Shown piece by piece: positions 6,733 through 13,530 of a stretch of DNA of 32,863 bases. This stretch comes from JACKBJ01 sp964549495 (GTDB taxonomy: Bacteria; Chloroflexota; Anaerolineae; Epilineales; Epilineaceae). Location of the stretch: assembly GCA_964549495.1 (NCBI GenBank), contig CAZJWJ010000059.1, positions 1-32,863 on the forward strand, in the 5' to 3' direction. Numbering within the stretch: the first letter of the stretch is position 1; each line of letters starts with the position of its first letter. A model generated the notes under the pieces. That model worked only from the letters and a program-made list of their open reading frames with translations, had not been told where the DNA came from and did no database searches. A program made the position numbers and the translations under genes.

Positions 6733-8643
6733 ATGCACCCCTGGCTCGCCGGCCGCCGCGGCCCGGCCCTGCTCATCGTCCTGCACCTGCTCATGGGCCA
6801 GGCTTTCATCTTGGCCACACCCCCCTGGGAGGCCCCCGACGAGCCCTGGCACCTGGCCTACGCCGAGGCCCTGGCCGCCGGTCACCTACCGACGGCCGAG
6901 GAGACCTACGAGCACCACCATCCGCCGCTCTACTACCTCTGGCCGGCCCTGGGCCTGCACGCCATCGGGCTCCACGGGGTCGAGCGCGCGCCCTACAACC
7001 CCCGCTACCCCTTCGCCGCCGCGGCCTACCTCCACCCGCCCGGTGCGCCGGATGAGGCGCCGATGCGCCTCCTTCGCGGCCTGTCCGGCCTCTTCGGTGC
7101 CCTGGCCGTGGCCCTGACCTGGGCCGCGGCGCGCCGTGCGGCAAGAGGGCGTTCGGACGCCGAAGGCCTGGCCTTCCTGACCGCGGGACTCGTGGCCGCC
7201 CTGCCGCAGCTGGCGGCGGTGACCCATGCCATCTCCAACGACGGCTTGGCGACGGTAGCGGGGGCCGGCCTGCTCTACGCGCTCCTTCGCTGGGCCGATT
7301 TCGCCGTCGACAGCACCGCGGGCGGAGCGCTCCGGGCTGGCCTCGGCCTCGGCGCCTGGCTGGTGCTGGCCCTGCTGACCAAGCTCAACGCGCTGGCCCT
7401 GATCGCCGCACTGCCCCCGGCACTCCTGCTGGTCGCGTTCCATGCCGGATCCGCCGTCTCCGCGCGATCGCCGAGCCTCGACGCGAATGGACCGGCCCTC
7501 CGGACGAGTGGTCGAGCGCCGACTCGCCGGCTACCACGTCGGCCGCTCGTGCATGCCGGACTGGCCCTCTTCGTGGTCGCGTCGACCTTGGTCGCGGCAC
7601 TCGTCCTCCTGCGTTGGGCCTTGCCGAGCGTCGCGACCAGCCTGGTCGACAACCTGGTCGGCCGCGGCGTCGAGCGTGACCCGGCGCTCTCCGATCCGAG
7701 GGCCATCCTGCTCCAGACGGGCCTGATGCTGGACCAGGTCTGGGGGCGTTACGGTTGGTTCAACGTGATCATCCCGGTCTGGATGCGACGCTTGGCCGAT
7801 CTGGTGGCCTTGCTGGCGCTGGCGGGTCTGCCCTTTGCATGGCGCGACGCTACGTCCCGATACCGCTCGGTCCTCGTGATCTCGATGTTCCTGGTCGGCG
7901 TGGCCTTGGCCGCTGGCGTGCGGAACTTGCTGAGTGACCCACAGCCCCAGGCCCGGCTGCTCTTCCCGGGCTTGCCGGCGGCCGCCTTGCTGCTGGCAAC
8001 TGGCTGGTCGGCCGGGTCGCGACGACTGCCGGCCCGCCCGTGCGCCGCAGTGGCGATCGCACCGATCATCGGCCTGATCGCCCTCGGTCTCTACGCGACG
8101 CAGCTGCGACTGCCGGAGGCCTTCGCACCCGCTCGGCGACCCGCCAGACCCTTGGCCACGCGGCTGATCACGCCGGACTGGGAGATCGTCGCCCGACTCG
8201 GGAATGACGGCGCTCTGGCGGTTCAGACGATCCGAGGCGACGAGCGCGGGCTCGCCCGGATCGAGCTCCCGGTTCTGGTCGCCTCCGGTCCGGGTCGCTT
8301 GGACCTGCGACTCTACGATGCGGCCAGCGAGACCTTGATCGCCCAAGCGGATTGGCCACTCGACGAACTCGGCCGGCCGGATGTCGACCGCCCGCGGATC
8401 GGTCCCTTGGCCGATGCCAGCTGGCCGGGACTGGACTTGCCCTCCGATCGGGTCTCCGCCAGGGAACTGCGCCTGGAGCTCGGCATCGAGGGCGAGGGGC
8501 GGGCCTGGTTGCCGGGCACGAGGGATGGCACGAGCTATCCCGAAGGAGCCTTGGTCGTCGATGGCGAGCCGCGCAGCGATCTGCTCTTCGTGAGCCTGCG
8601 AGCGGCAAATGCCTCCACGGCCATCGAAATCAGGTCTCGGTGA
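6733..8643 (+). CDS. Multi-pass membrane protein, GT-C glycosyltransferase-like
   Basis: 636 residues. The N-terminus has a membrane helix followed by PPWEAPDEPWHLAYAEAL. This acidic P-D-E-P-x-H loop after the first helix is the hallmark of GT-C-fold transferases (PMT, ArnT and DUF2142 families), in which the Asp sits at the lipid-phosphate sugar-donor site. HHHPPLYYLWPALGLHAIGL follows, the usual P-P-L-Y-Y motif. About ten hydrophobic helices fill residues 10-470. The last 160 residues are soluble and beta-rich and have no recognised family. It probably moves a sugar from a polyprenyl-phosphate carrier onto an envelope acceptor; donor and acceptor are unknown. No ribosome site is visible before the ATG. 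The 3' end overlaps the convergent toxin gene by 14 bases. Confidence 0.75.
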   Translation: MHPWLAGRRGPALLIVLHLLMGQAFILATPPWEAPDEPWHLAYAEALAAGHLPTAEETYEHHHPPLYYLWPALGLHAIGLHGVERAPYNPRYPFAAAAYLHPPGAPDEAPMRLLRGLSGLFGALAVALTWAAARRAARGRSDAEGLAFLTAGLVAALPQLAAVTHAISNDGLATVAGAGLLYALLRWADFAVDSTAGGALRAGLGLGAWLVLALLTKLNALALIAALPPALLLVAFHAGSAVSARSPSLDANGPALRTSGRAPTRRLPRRPLVHAGLALFVVASTLVAALVLLRWALPSVATSLVDNLVGRGVERDPALSDPRAILLQTGLMLDQVWGRYGWFNVIIPVWMRRLADLVALLALAGLPFAWRDATSRYRSVLVISMFLVGVALAAGVRNLLSDPQPQARLLFPGLPAAALLLATGWSAGSRRLPARPCAAVAIAPIIGLIALGLYATQLRLPEAFAPARRPARPLATRLITPDWEIVARLGNDGALAVQTIRGDERGLARIELPVLVASGPGRLDLRLYDAASETLIAQADWPLDELGRPDVDRPRIGPLADASWPGLDLPSDRVSARELRLELGIEGEGRAWLPGTRDGTSYPEGALVVDGEPRSDLLFVSLRAANASTAIEIRSR

Positions 8644-9070
8644 CGGATGCGTCCATGGTGTCGAAGACGAGTGCCTTGGCGTTGTCGACGATCCGTCGAT
8701 CCAGGCTCAGTATCGATAGTCCGGGGATGGCCTGCCGCAATTCGGCGGCACTCGCCAGATGGAGTGCGTCGAGGCTCCGGATGGGTTCGATGGGGAATGC
8801 GAGGCTGGCTCGATCCATCGTGCTCGATCGAACGAGGTGGAGATGCCAATGCCGGCTGGCACGTCGCAGCCGTGTCCGACGATCTCGAGCCTCGCTTGCA
8901 GCGAGCAGACCCGTTGCCTCGGCACGGATGAGCACCCGCTCGGACTCGAGGATCGTGAGCTCGGATGCAACGAGCACAGTCGCCCGATTCATGATGTCGC
9001 GAATTCGAGTCGAAGCCTGTTCATCCAAGAGCCATGACAGGACTGCGCTCGATTCGAGATACACGTTCAT
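8630..9070 (-). CDS. PIN-domain ribonuclease toxin, VapC-like
   Basis: 146 residues, the usual size. The PIN acidic residues can be placed at Glu6 (VYLESSAVLSWLL), Glu44 (ILESERVL), Asp101 (RSLDALHLASA) and Asp124 (ILSLDRRIVDNA). The first position is normally Asp (YLDTSA); here it is Glu, which may weaken metal binding but keeps the charge. Toxins of this family cleave specific RNAs such as tRNAs; the target here is unknown. The ATG overlaps the antitoxin stop by four bases (ATGA, 9067-9070), so the pair is translationally coupled. The stop lies inside the end of the convergent membrane-protein gene. Confidence 0.88.
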   Translation of the reverse strand: MNVYLESSAVLSWLLDEQASTRIRDIMNRATVLVASELTILESERVLIRAEATGLLAASEARDRRTRLRRASRHWHLHLVRSSTMDRASLAFPIEPIRSLDALHLASAAELRQAIPGLSILSLDRRIVDNAKALVFDTMDASVTET

Positions 9071-9363
9071 CGGTCGTCGCGCGAGGCGTCCAGGAGTTCT
9101 AGCACCGTGGCGCCGCGCAGTTCCGGAATCGGGTCGACGTCGAACGTCTCTTCCGGGGGCACGGGGATCGCCGACCGTACATGACCCTCGCGGATCAAGC
9201 GATTCAACAGCGCGTACTCCGTGGGACCCTCGGAATCGCCGCTAGGCCGAATCTCCGCGACTGGCGCGCCACGGTCCGTGACCACGACGAGTTCGCCGTC
9301 GCGAACCTGCCGAAGATAGGCACTGAGCTTGCTCTTGAGTTCCCGAATGCCGACCGTGATCAT
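9067..9363 (-). CDS. Antitoxin, Phd/YefM family
   Basis: 98 residues from an ATG at 9363. The N-terminus MITVGIRELKSKLSAYLRQV, followed by GELVVVTDRGAPVAEIRP, is the standard Phd/YefM dimer and DNA-binding domain. The acidic C-terminus (FDVDPIPELRGATVLELLD) is the likely toxin-binding tail. A longer frame from an ATG at 9390 would add nine residues (MTTRDYNWG), but these come from the operator repeats and are unlikely to be translated. The ribosome site is poor (GGGGA next to the ATG), so the message may be nearly leaderless. The complex probably represses its own promoter through the repeats at 9373-9390. Confidence 0.88.
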   Translation of the reverse strand: MITVGIRELKSKLSAYLRQVRDGELVVVTDRGAPVAEIRPSGDSEGPTEYALLNRLIREGHVRSAIPVPPEETFDVDPIPELRGATVLELLDASRDDR

Positions 9364-9372
9364 TCCCCAATT

Positions 9373-9390
9373 GTAGTCACGAGTAGTCAC
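9373..9390 (-). promoter_or_regulatory. Tandem 8-bp repeats, likely antitoxin operator
   Basis: GTAGTCAC occurs at 9373-9380 and again at 9383-9390, a ten-base period that puts both copies on the same face of the helix. The pair ends 10 bases upstream of the antitoxin ATG, where Phd/YefM dimers usually bind to repress their operon. Binding is inferred from position. Confidence 0.5.
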
Positions 9391-9406
9391 GTGTCAATGA
9401 GCAAGA

Positions 9407-9430
9407 GGGGCAGCCCGGCCGGGCTGCCCC
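9407..9430 (-). terminator. Perfect 24-base palindrome ending the paa operon
   Basis: GGGGCAGCCCGG (9407-9418) is followed directly by its exact reverse complement (9419-9430). It lies 60 bases past the paaD stop and just before the antitoxin operator, so it probably ends paa transcription. Only a weak TCTTGCTC follows in the reading direction; there is no U-run. Confidence 0.6.
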
Positions 9431-9490
9431 AAGGGCATGAACCAGACTTCCGAGTTGATCGGTTGCTTCCTTGTTCGCTCGTGCGATGGA

Positions 9491-10228
9491 TCAGCCCAGC
9501 GCCTTGAACTGCTCGAAGGGTTGCTGGCAGCTGCGGCAGTAGTGTAGCGAGCGGCAGATGGTCGGGCCGAAGGCATTCTCGAGGTCGGTCTGTTCCGAGC
9601 CGCAGAAGGGGCAGTGGATCGGGTCCTCGGCGCCGGTCTCGAGCGCGCCCCCGGTGGCATCGAGCCCGTGGCCGGCAGTCGACGGTCGGGGCTGGATCAA
9701 GAGGAGGTCGTCATCGGACCGGAAGCGCCCGGCCGCCGGCGGGGGCGGGGCCAGGCCGATCCGCTTCATACGCTCGCGCGCCTCCGGCGCGATGCGGTCC
9801 GAGGACCAGGGCGGGTCGAGCTCGACCGGAACCTCGACCCGGCCGGCGCCTAGGGCGCGGACGCGGGCGGTGATCTCCTGGCGCATCAGCTCGAGGGCCG
9901 GGCAGCCGGAGAAGGTGGGCGTGATGACCACCCGGACGCGTGGCTCGTCGGTCGTCGTGGAGCCGTCGCCGACGCGGGGCACATCCAACGTCTCGACCTC
10001 GTTATCGAGCTCGCCTCCCGTCTCGATCTCGACGCGCTGGACGATGCCCAGCTCGACCACCGAGACCACCGGGATCTCGGGGTCCTTGACGTCGTCGAGG
10101 GCCGCCAGAACACGCTCGACCGTCAGCGTCCCGCCGACCGACTCGATGGTCTCGGCGCCGCGATTCGGATCGATCACGAGCGGCTGGAGGGCTTGGCCTT
10201 CCTGTGTGTCGTCGTTCTTCTCGTTCAT
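9491..10228 (-). CDS. paaD: PaaD, MIP18-family protein of phenylacetyl-CoA epoxidase
   Basis: 245 residues. The N-terminal half is the MIP18/DUF59 domain, with VLAALDDVKDPEIPVVSVVE then LGIVQRV, and later ITPTFSGCPALELM, whose Cys is the conserved one of iron-sulfur maturation proteins. The C-terminus is the PaaD zinc-ribbon-like module: CPFCGSEQTDLENAFGP, TICRSLHYCRSC, ending QPFEQFKALG. PaaD is thought to help assemble the iron or iron-sulfur centres of the PaaABCE enzyme. It is longer than the usual 160-170 residues, with an acidic insert (ELDNEVETLDVPRVGD) inside the first domain and a linker of about 40 residues before the Cys-rich tail. AGGAG precedes the ATG. It is the last gene of the operon, 79 bases after paaC. 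Confidence 0.92.
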   Translation of the reverse strand: MNEKNDDTQEGQALQPLVIDPNRGAETIESVGGTLTVERVLAALDDVKDPEIPVVSVVELGIVQRVEIETGGELDNEVETLDVPRVGDGSTTTDEPRVRVVITPTFSGCPALELMRQEITARVRALGAGRVEVPVELDPPWSSDRIAPEARERMKRIGLAPPPPAAGRFRSDDDLLLIQPRPSTAGHGLDATGGALETGAEDPIHCPFCGSEQTDLENAFGPTICRSLHYCRSCQQPFEQFKALG

Positions 10229-10307
10229 CGCTCCACTCCTGGACCTCGTTCGAAGGTCCCCATGACCTTTGCCAGCCTGTTACGTCTGCCGGCCGCCTAG
10301 CCCGCAC

Positions 10308-11123
10308 CTACCAGACAGCGTCCGGGTCGGACCGGAAGAGGCCCTGCATGGCGGACAGCAAGGGTTCGAGGTGCTCGCCGTGCTGGCCCCGCCGGCCGCC
10401 GGCGACGGCTTCGGCCTCCGTGGGCAGCACCAGTCCGGCATCACCGAAGCGCTGGCGGCAGAGCTCGATCCAATGCGCGCGCAGATCGCCCGACGCCGGG
10501 ACGATGCCCTCTGAGGCGAGCGCGTCCTCACCTTCCGGCGCTTCCCAGAGTCCGAGGGCATAGGGGTAGAGCTCGTCCAGCGCCGCCTGCAGACGATCCT
10601 TGGCTTCGCCTTCCGAACGCCCCAAGCGCTCGACATAAGCCTTGCCGTGGAGCAGATGGTACTTCTCCTCCTGGCGCAGCTTGACGGCCGACTCGGCCAA
10701 GGGGGCCCAGCTCGATCCGGTCAGCGCCTCGTAGCGCAGGGCCTCGGCCAGGTCGTAGAGGTACTGGCGGACCAGGCTGAAGGCGTAGTCGCCGCGGGGG
10801 AGCTCGCAGAGCGTGGCGTGGCGCCAATCGGGCGCGTCGCGCAGGAAGGCCAGGCGATCGGGGTCCGCCTCGCCCAGCCGGCCCAGGAGCTGGTACCAGA
10901 CCAGGGCGTGACCCATCTCGTCCTGGGCCATGCTGGAGAAGGCGATGTCCTCTTCCATGATCGGGCCCAATCCGGTCCACTCGCTGAGCCGGTGGCCGAT
11001 GAGCATCTCGTCGTCGGCGATGGCGAAGAGGTAGGCGCGCAGGGCCGCGCGCGTCTCGTCGCCCATGGTCTCGATGTCGAGCGCCGGCCGGCTGGCCGTG
11101 GCGCTCGCGGTCGCCCGGCTCAT
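10308..11123 (-). CDS. paaC: PaaC, structural subunit of phenylacetyl-CoA 1,2-epoxidase
   Basis: 271 residues of the ferritin-like PaaA/PaaC fold. AYLFAIADDEMLIGHRLSEW, GPIMEEDIAFSSMAQDEMGH and LRQEEKYHLLHG are family signatures. EXXH-like motifs remain at residues 69-72 and 153-156, although in this family the catalytic di-iron site belongs to PaaA and PaaC is the structural partner. The chosen ATG overlaps the paaB stop by four bases (ATGA, 11120-11123), indicating translational coupling. Sequence upstream of this ATG in the same frame is not PaaC-like and lies within paaB. Confidence 0.94.
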   Translation of the reverse strand: MSRATASATASRPALDIETMGDETRAALRAYLFAIADDEMLIGHRLSEWTGLGPIMEEDIAFSSMAQDEMGHALVWYQLLGRLGEADPDRLAFLRDAPDWRHATLCELPRGDYAFSLVRQYLYDLAEALRYEALTGSSWAPLAESAVKLRQEEKYHLLHGKAYVERLGRSEGEAKDRLQAALDELYPYALGLWEAPEGEDALASEGIVPASGDLRAHWIELCRQRFGDAGLVLPTEAEAVAGGRRGQHGEHLEPLLSAMQGLFRSDPDAVW

Positions 11124-11662
11124 GCCTCCACCTCCGCCTGGGCCGCCTTGCGCTCCCGCTCGATGTCGGCGCCGGCCTTCAGGACGCCCTCGACGTGATC
11201 GTCGTCCTCGGCCTCGGCGGCTGCCTGGGCCGCCTGGCTGGCCCGGCGCAGGTTCTTGCGCAGGCCGTGGAAGCCGCCCGGCTCGCGGTACATGCGGTCG
11301 GTGGTGTGCTCGAAGATGTCGGCATCCTCGTAGTCGGTGGCGAAGATGCAATGGGCCGGCGCCACCCAGAGGTTGACGCAGGCGCCGCGGCGGGCGAAGT
11401 TCTCCTTGGCCAGCACCAATGCGAACTCGGCATCCGGCGCGTGCAAGGAGCCGACGTGTTTGTGGTGCTCGCCGCGCTTGGCCTGCTGGAAGACCTCCCA
11501 GACCGGCCACTCTGTGTCGGCCTCGCTCTGCTCCGGGGCGCGCCGGCGGGCCAGCCCGAGGGACTGGTGGTAGGGATCGAAGCTCCACTCGCGGCTGTAA
11601 TGCGGCATCTCCCGTTCGATGCCGCGCACCGAGGGATCGGGCTCGCTGGGGTCGCCGTACAT
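11120..11662 (-). CDS. paaB: PaaB, subunit of phenylacetyl-CoA 1,2-epoxidase
   Basis: 180 residues. The conserved PaaB core runs from about residue 50 to 130 (TEWPVWEVFQQAKRGEHHKH, VGSLHAPDAEFALVLAKENF, ARRGACVNLWVAP). PaaB is usually about 95 residues; this one has about 50 extra at the N-terminus (DPYHQSLGLARRRAPEQSEA) and 30-50 extra at the C-terminus, rich in Ala, Glu and Lys and probably helical. PaaB bridges PaaAC heterodimers in the complex. The ATG at 11662 lacks a clear ribosome site. Another ATG at 11608 has GGGAG directly against it, so the start is uncertain. It sits 28 bases after paaA and overlaps paaC by four. Confidence 0.92.
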   Translation of the reverse strand: MYGDPSEPDPSVRGIEREMPHYSREWSFDPYHQSLGLARRRAPEQSEADTEWPVWEVFQQAKRGEHHKHVGSLHAPDAEFALVLAKENFARRGACVNLWVAPAHCIFATDYEDADIFEHTTDRMYREPGGFHGLRKNLRRASQAAQAAAEAEDDDHVEGVLKAGADIERERKAAQAEVEA

Positions 11663-11690
11663 ATGGGTCTCGCTTTCGTGGCCCGGCCGG

Positions 11691-12620
11691 CTACGCGGCT
11701 CGGGGTAGAAGATCGTTGCGCTCGAGGGCCCGGCGCAGCCAGGAACCGGACTCGTAGGCCAGCCGGCGCAGGGCCAGTCGCTCGGCGTTCATCGGGCCAT
11801 CGCCGCGGATGACGCGGAAGAACTCGTCCCAGTCGGGCTGGGTGATCACCCAGTCACCCGTCTCCGGATCCTGGTGCAGATCCTGGTCGGGGATCGAGAT
11901 GCCCAGCTCCTGGATCTTGGGCACGAACTTCTGCAGCCAGATCTGGCGCTGCTCGTCGTTGGTCTTGGGCTTGACCCCCCAGCGCTGGAGGATCTCGGTG
12001 TGCACCGACTGCTTGTCCGGCGGCCCGAAGAACATCATCGTCGGCCACCACCATCGGTTGAAGGCCTCCTGGCACATCTCGCGCTGGGCCGGCGTGCCGG
12101 TGGCCAGGGTGACCACCAGGTCGTAGCCCTGCTTGAGGTGGAAGGCCTCCTCGTAGGTGATGCGCTGCAGGGCCCGCGAGTAGGGGCCGTAGGAGCCGGT
12201 CTGCATGATGGTCTGGTTGACGATGGCCGCGCCGTCGATCAGCCAGCCGACCATGGCGATGTCGGCCCAGGTCTCGCAGGGGTAGTTGAAGACGTTGGAG
12301 TACTTGGACTCGCCGTTGATCAGCTCCTCGATCATCTCGGTGCGCGGCTTGCCCAAGGTCTCGGCGGCGCGGTAGAGCAGCTGGGCGTGGCCCACCTCGT
12401 CCTGGACCTTGGCCGTCAGGGCCATCTTGCGCTTGAAGCCCGGTGCGTAGGGGATCCACTGGCCCTCCGGCAGGGCGCCCATCAGCTCGCTGTTGGCATG
12501 CTGCTGGATCAGGCGGATGAGCTGATTGCGGTAGCGTTCGGGCATCCAATCGCCGGGCTCGATCTTCTCGCCGCGGGCGATGCGGGCCTCGAATTCGGCC
12601 AGTTTGGCTTCCTCGGTCAT
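11691..12620 (-). CDS. paaA: PaaA, catalytic subunit of phenylacetyl-CoA 1,2-epoxidase
   Basis: 309 residues, close to the usual length. It carries the di-iron helices of the ferritin-like fold: KVQDEVGHAQLLYRAAE, with EXXH at residues 75-78, and RITYEEAFHLKQG, with EXXH at 158-161. KYSNVFNYPCETWADIAMVG and FNRWWWPTMMFFGPPDKQS are strongly conserved PaaA stretches. The enzyme epoxidises the ring of phenylacetyl-CoA using O2, the key step of aerobic phenylacetate breakdown. The ATG at 12620 has GAGGAGA upstream and overlaps the stop of the regulator gene by four bases, so regulator and enzyme are coupled. The reductase subunit PaaE is not in this window. Confidence 0.96.
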   Translation of the reverse strand: MTEEAKLAEFEARIARGEKIEPGDWMPERYRNQLIRLIQQHANSELMGALPEGQWIPYAPGFKRKMALTAKVQDEVGHAQLLYRAAETLGKPRTEMIEELINGESKYSNVFNYPCETWADIAMVGWLIDGAAIVNQTIMQTGSYGPYSRALQRITYEEAFHLKQGYDLVVTLATGTPAQREMCQEAFNRWWWPTMMFFGPPDKQSVHTEILQRWGVKPKTNDEQRQIWLQKFVPKIQELGISIPDQDLHQDPETGDWVITQPDWDEFFRVIRGDGPMNAERLALRRLAYESGSWLRRALERNDLLPRAA

Positions 12621-13255
12621 CGTCGGTCTCCTCGGGTCGGGGATGGAACGGGGTGGTCGGGCTTGCGATTGCGTGAATTGGAAGTCGACAGGCCAGCCAG
12701 CAGCATGTCGGCGAAGGCGTCCGCCACGGCTTCGGGCGAGAGCGGGCCGGCCGGATCGAACCACTGGTAACTCCAGTTGCAGGCCGATAGACAGAGCCTG
12801 GCCGCCAAGGCCGGATCGACCGCTCGGAGCGCTCCGGCCTGCACGCCTTCGATGATCAGCTCGCGCCAGGCTGCTTCGTAGTCATCGCGTCGCTTGCGGA
12901 TCTCCGAAGCGAAGGGCTCGTCCAGGTGACGCCACTCGTCGAAGTAGACCGCCGCTGCCGACCGGCTCCGCGCGATGACGGCCAGATGAGCGCGGATGGC
13001 CGCCCGCAAGCGCTCCGGCGCGGGATCGCCCGAGGCGCGGATGGGTGCGATGGCGGCGTCGAAGGCCGTCGCGGCACGCTCGACGATGGCGGCCAAGAGC
13101 TCCGCCTTGCCGCCGATATGCGTATAGAGGCTACCGGCCTGCAGGTCCAACTCGCGCGCCATCTCGCGCATGCTCGTAGCGTGGTAACCCCGCGCCCCGA
13201 AGAGCGACTCGGCCACGTCGACGATATCGGACTGTCGCTTGCCGCCGGCCATCAC
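12617..13255 (-). CDS. TetR-family regulator of the paa operon
   Basis: 212 residues. The N-terminal helix-turn-helix is clear at residues 27-55: TSMREMARELDLQAGSLYTH then IGGKAELL. The C-terminal domain is of the kind that binds small ligands such as acyl-CoAs (VYFDEWRHLDEPFASEIRKR, LCLSACNWSYQWFDPAG). Being the first gene of the paa operon, with its stop overlapping the paaA start (ATGA), it is probably a repressor relieved by phenylacetyl-CoA, like PaaR in other bacteria. That ligand is inferred from context. A perfect inverted repeat at 13296-13313, about 41 bases before its ATG, is the likely operator, so it also controls itself. Confidence 0.9.
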   Translation of the reverse strand: MMAGGKRQSDIVDVAESLFGARGYHATSMREMARELDLQAGSLYTHIGGKAELLAAIVERAATAFDAAIAPIRASGDPAPERLRAAIRAHLAVIARSRSAAAVYFDEWRHLDEPFASEIRKRRDDYEAAWRELIIEGVQAGALRAVDPALAARLCLSACNWSYQWFDPAGPLSPEAVADAFADMLLAGLSTSNSRNRKPDHPVPSPTRGDRR

Positions 13256-13295
13256 GCTCTCCCACGTTCGATCGGCGTCGAGATCCGCGGTGCTT

Positions 13296-13313
13296 CGAAC
13301 GAACGCTCGTTCG
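13296..13313 (-). promoter_or_regulatory. Probable TetR operator of the tetR-paa operon
   Basis: CGAACGA (13296-13302) and TCGTTCG (13307-13313) form a perfect 7-bp inverted repeat around ACGC. Its size and symmetry match operators of TetR regulators for CoA-linked catabolic pathways. It begins two bases downstream of the candidate -10 box, so bound protein would block initiation. Confidence 0.65.
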
Positions 13314-13315
13314 GA

Positions 13316-13344
13316 AGCTTAGCATCCTCGCCTCGCGAGCGCAA
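13316..13344 (-). promoter_or_regulatory. Candidate promoter of the tetR-paa operon
   Basis: On the minus strand TTGCGC (13339-13344), a 17-base spacer and TAAGCT (13316-13321) lie immediately upstream of the operator. Both boxes are imperfect but the spacing is ideal. The start would fall at about 13309, inside the inverted repeat, with a leader of about 55 bases. Confidence 0.45.
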
Positions 13345-13436
13345 TCGCGGCCGCCGCCAGGGCCGCCGAGACCAGCGGGTTCAGCGCAAGGGGATGGTCG
13401 GCCCCTTCGCCGACGTTCGCGGCGCGCGCGGATGCG

Positions 13437-13470
13437 CGAAGGCCGCCGTGCAGCTGCACGGCGGCCTTCG
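13437..13470 (-). terminator. Perfect 34-base palindrome after the lipoprotein gene
   Basis: CGAAGGCCGCCGTGCAG (13437-13453) is followed directly by its exact reverse complement (13454-13470). It lies 60 bases past the lipoprotein stop and upstream of the tetR-paa promoter, so it probably insulates the two units. No U-tract follows in either direction. With no spacer it could also form a cruciform in DNA. Confidence 0.55.
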
Positions 13471-13530
13471 ATGATCGGGGTCGACTGCGCGATCGGCGAG
13501 CGGTCGCCCGCTCGCCCGGCGGCTCCTGGG

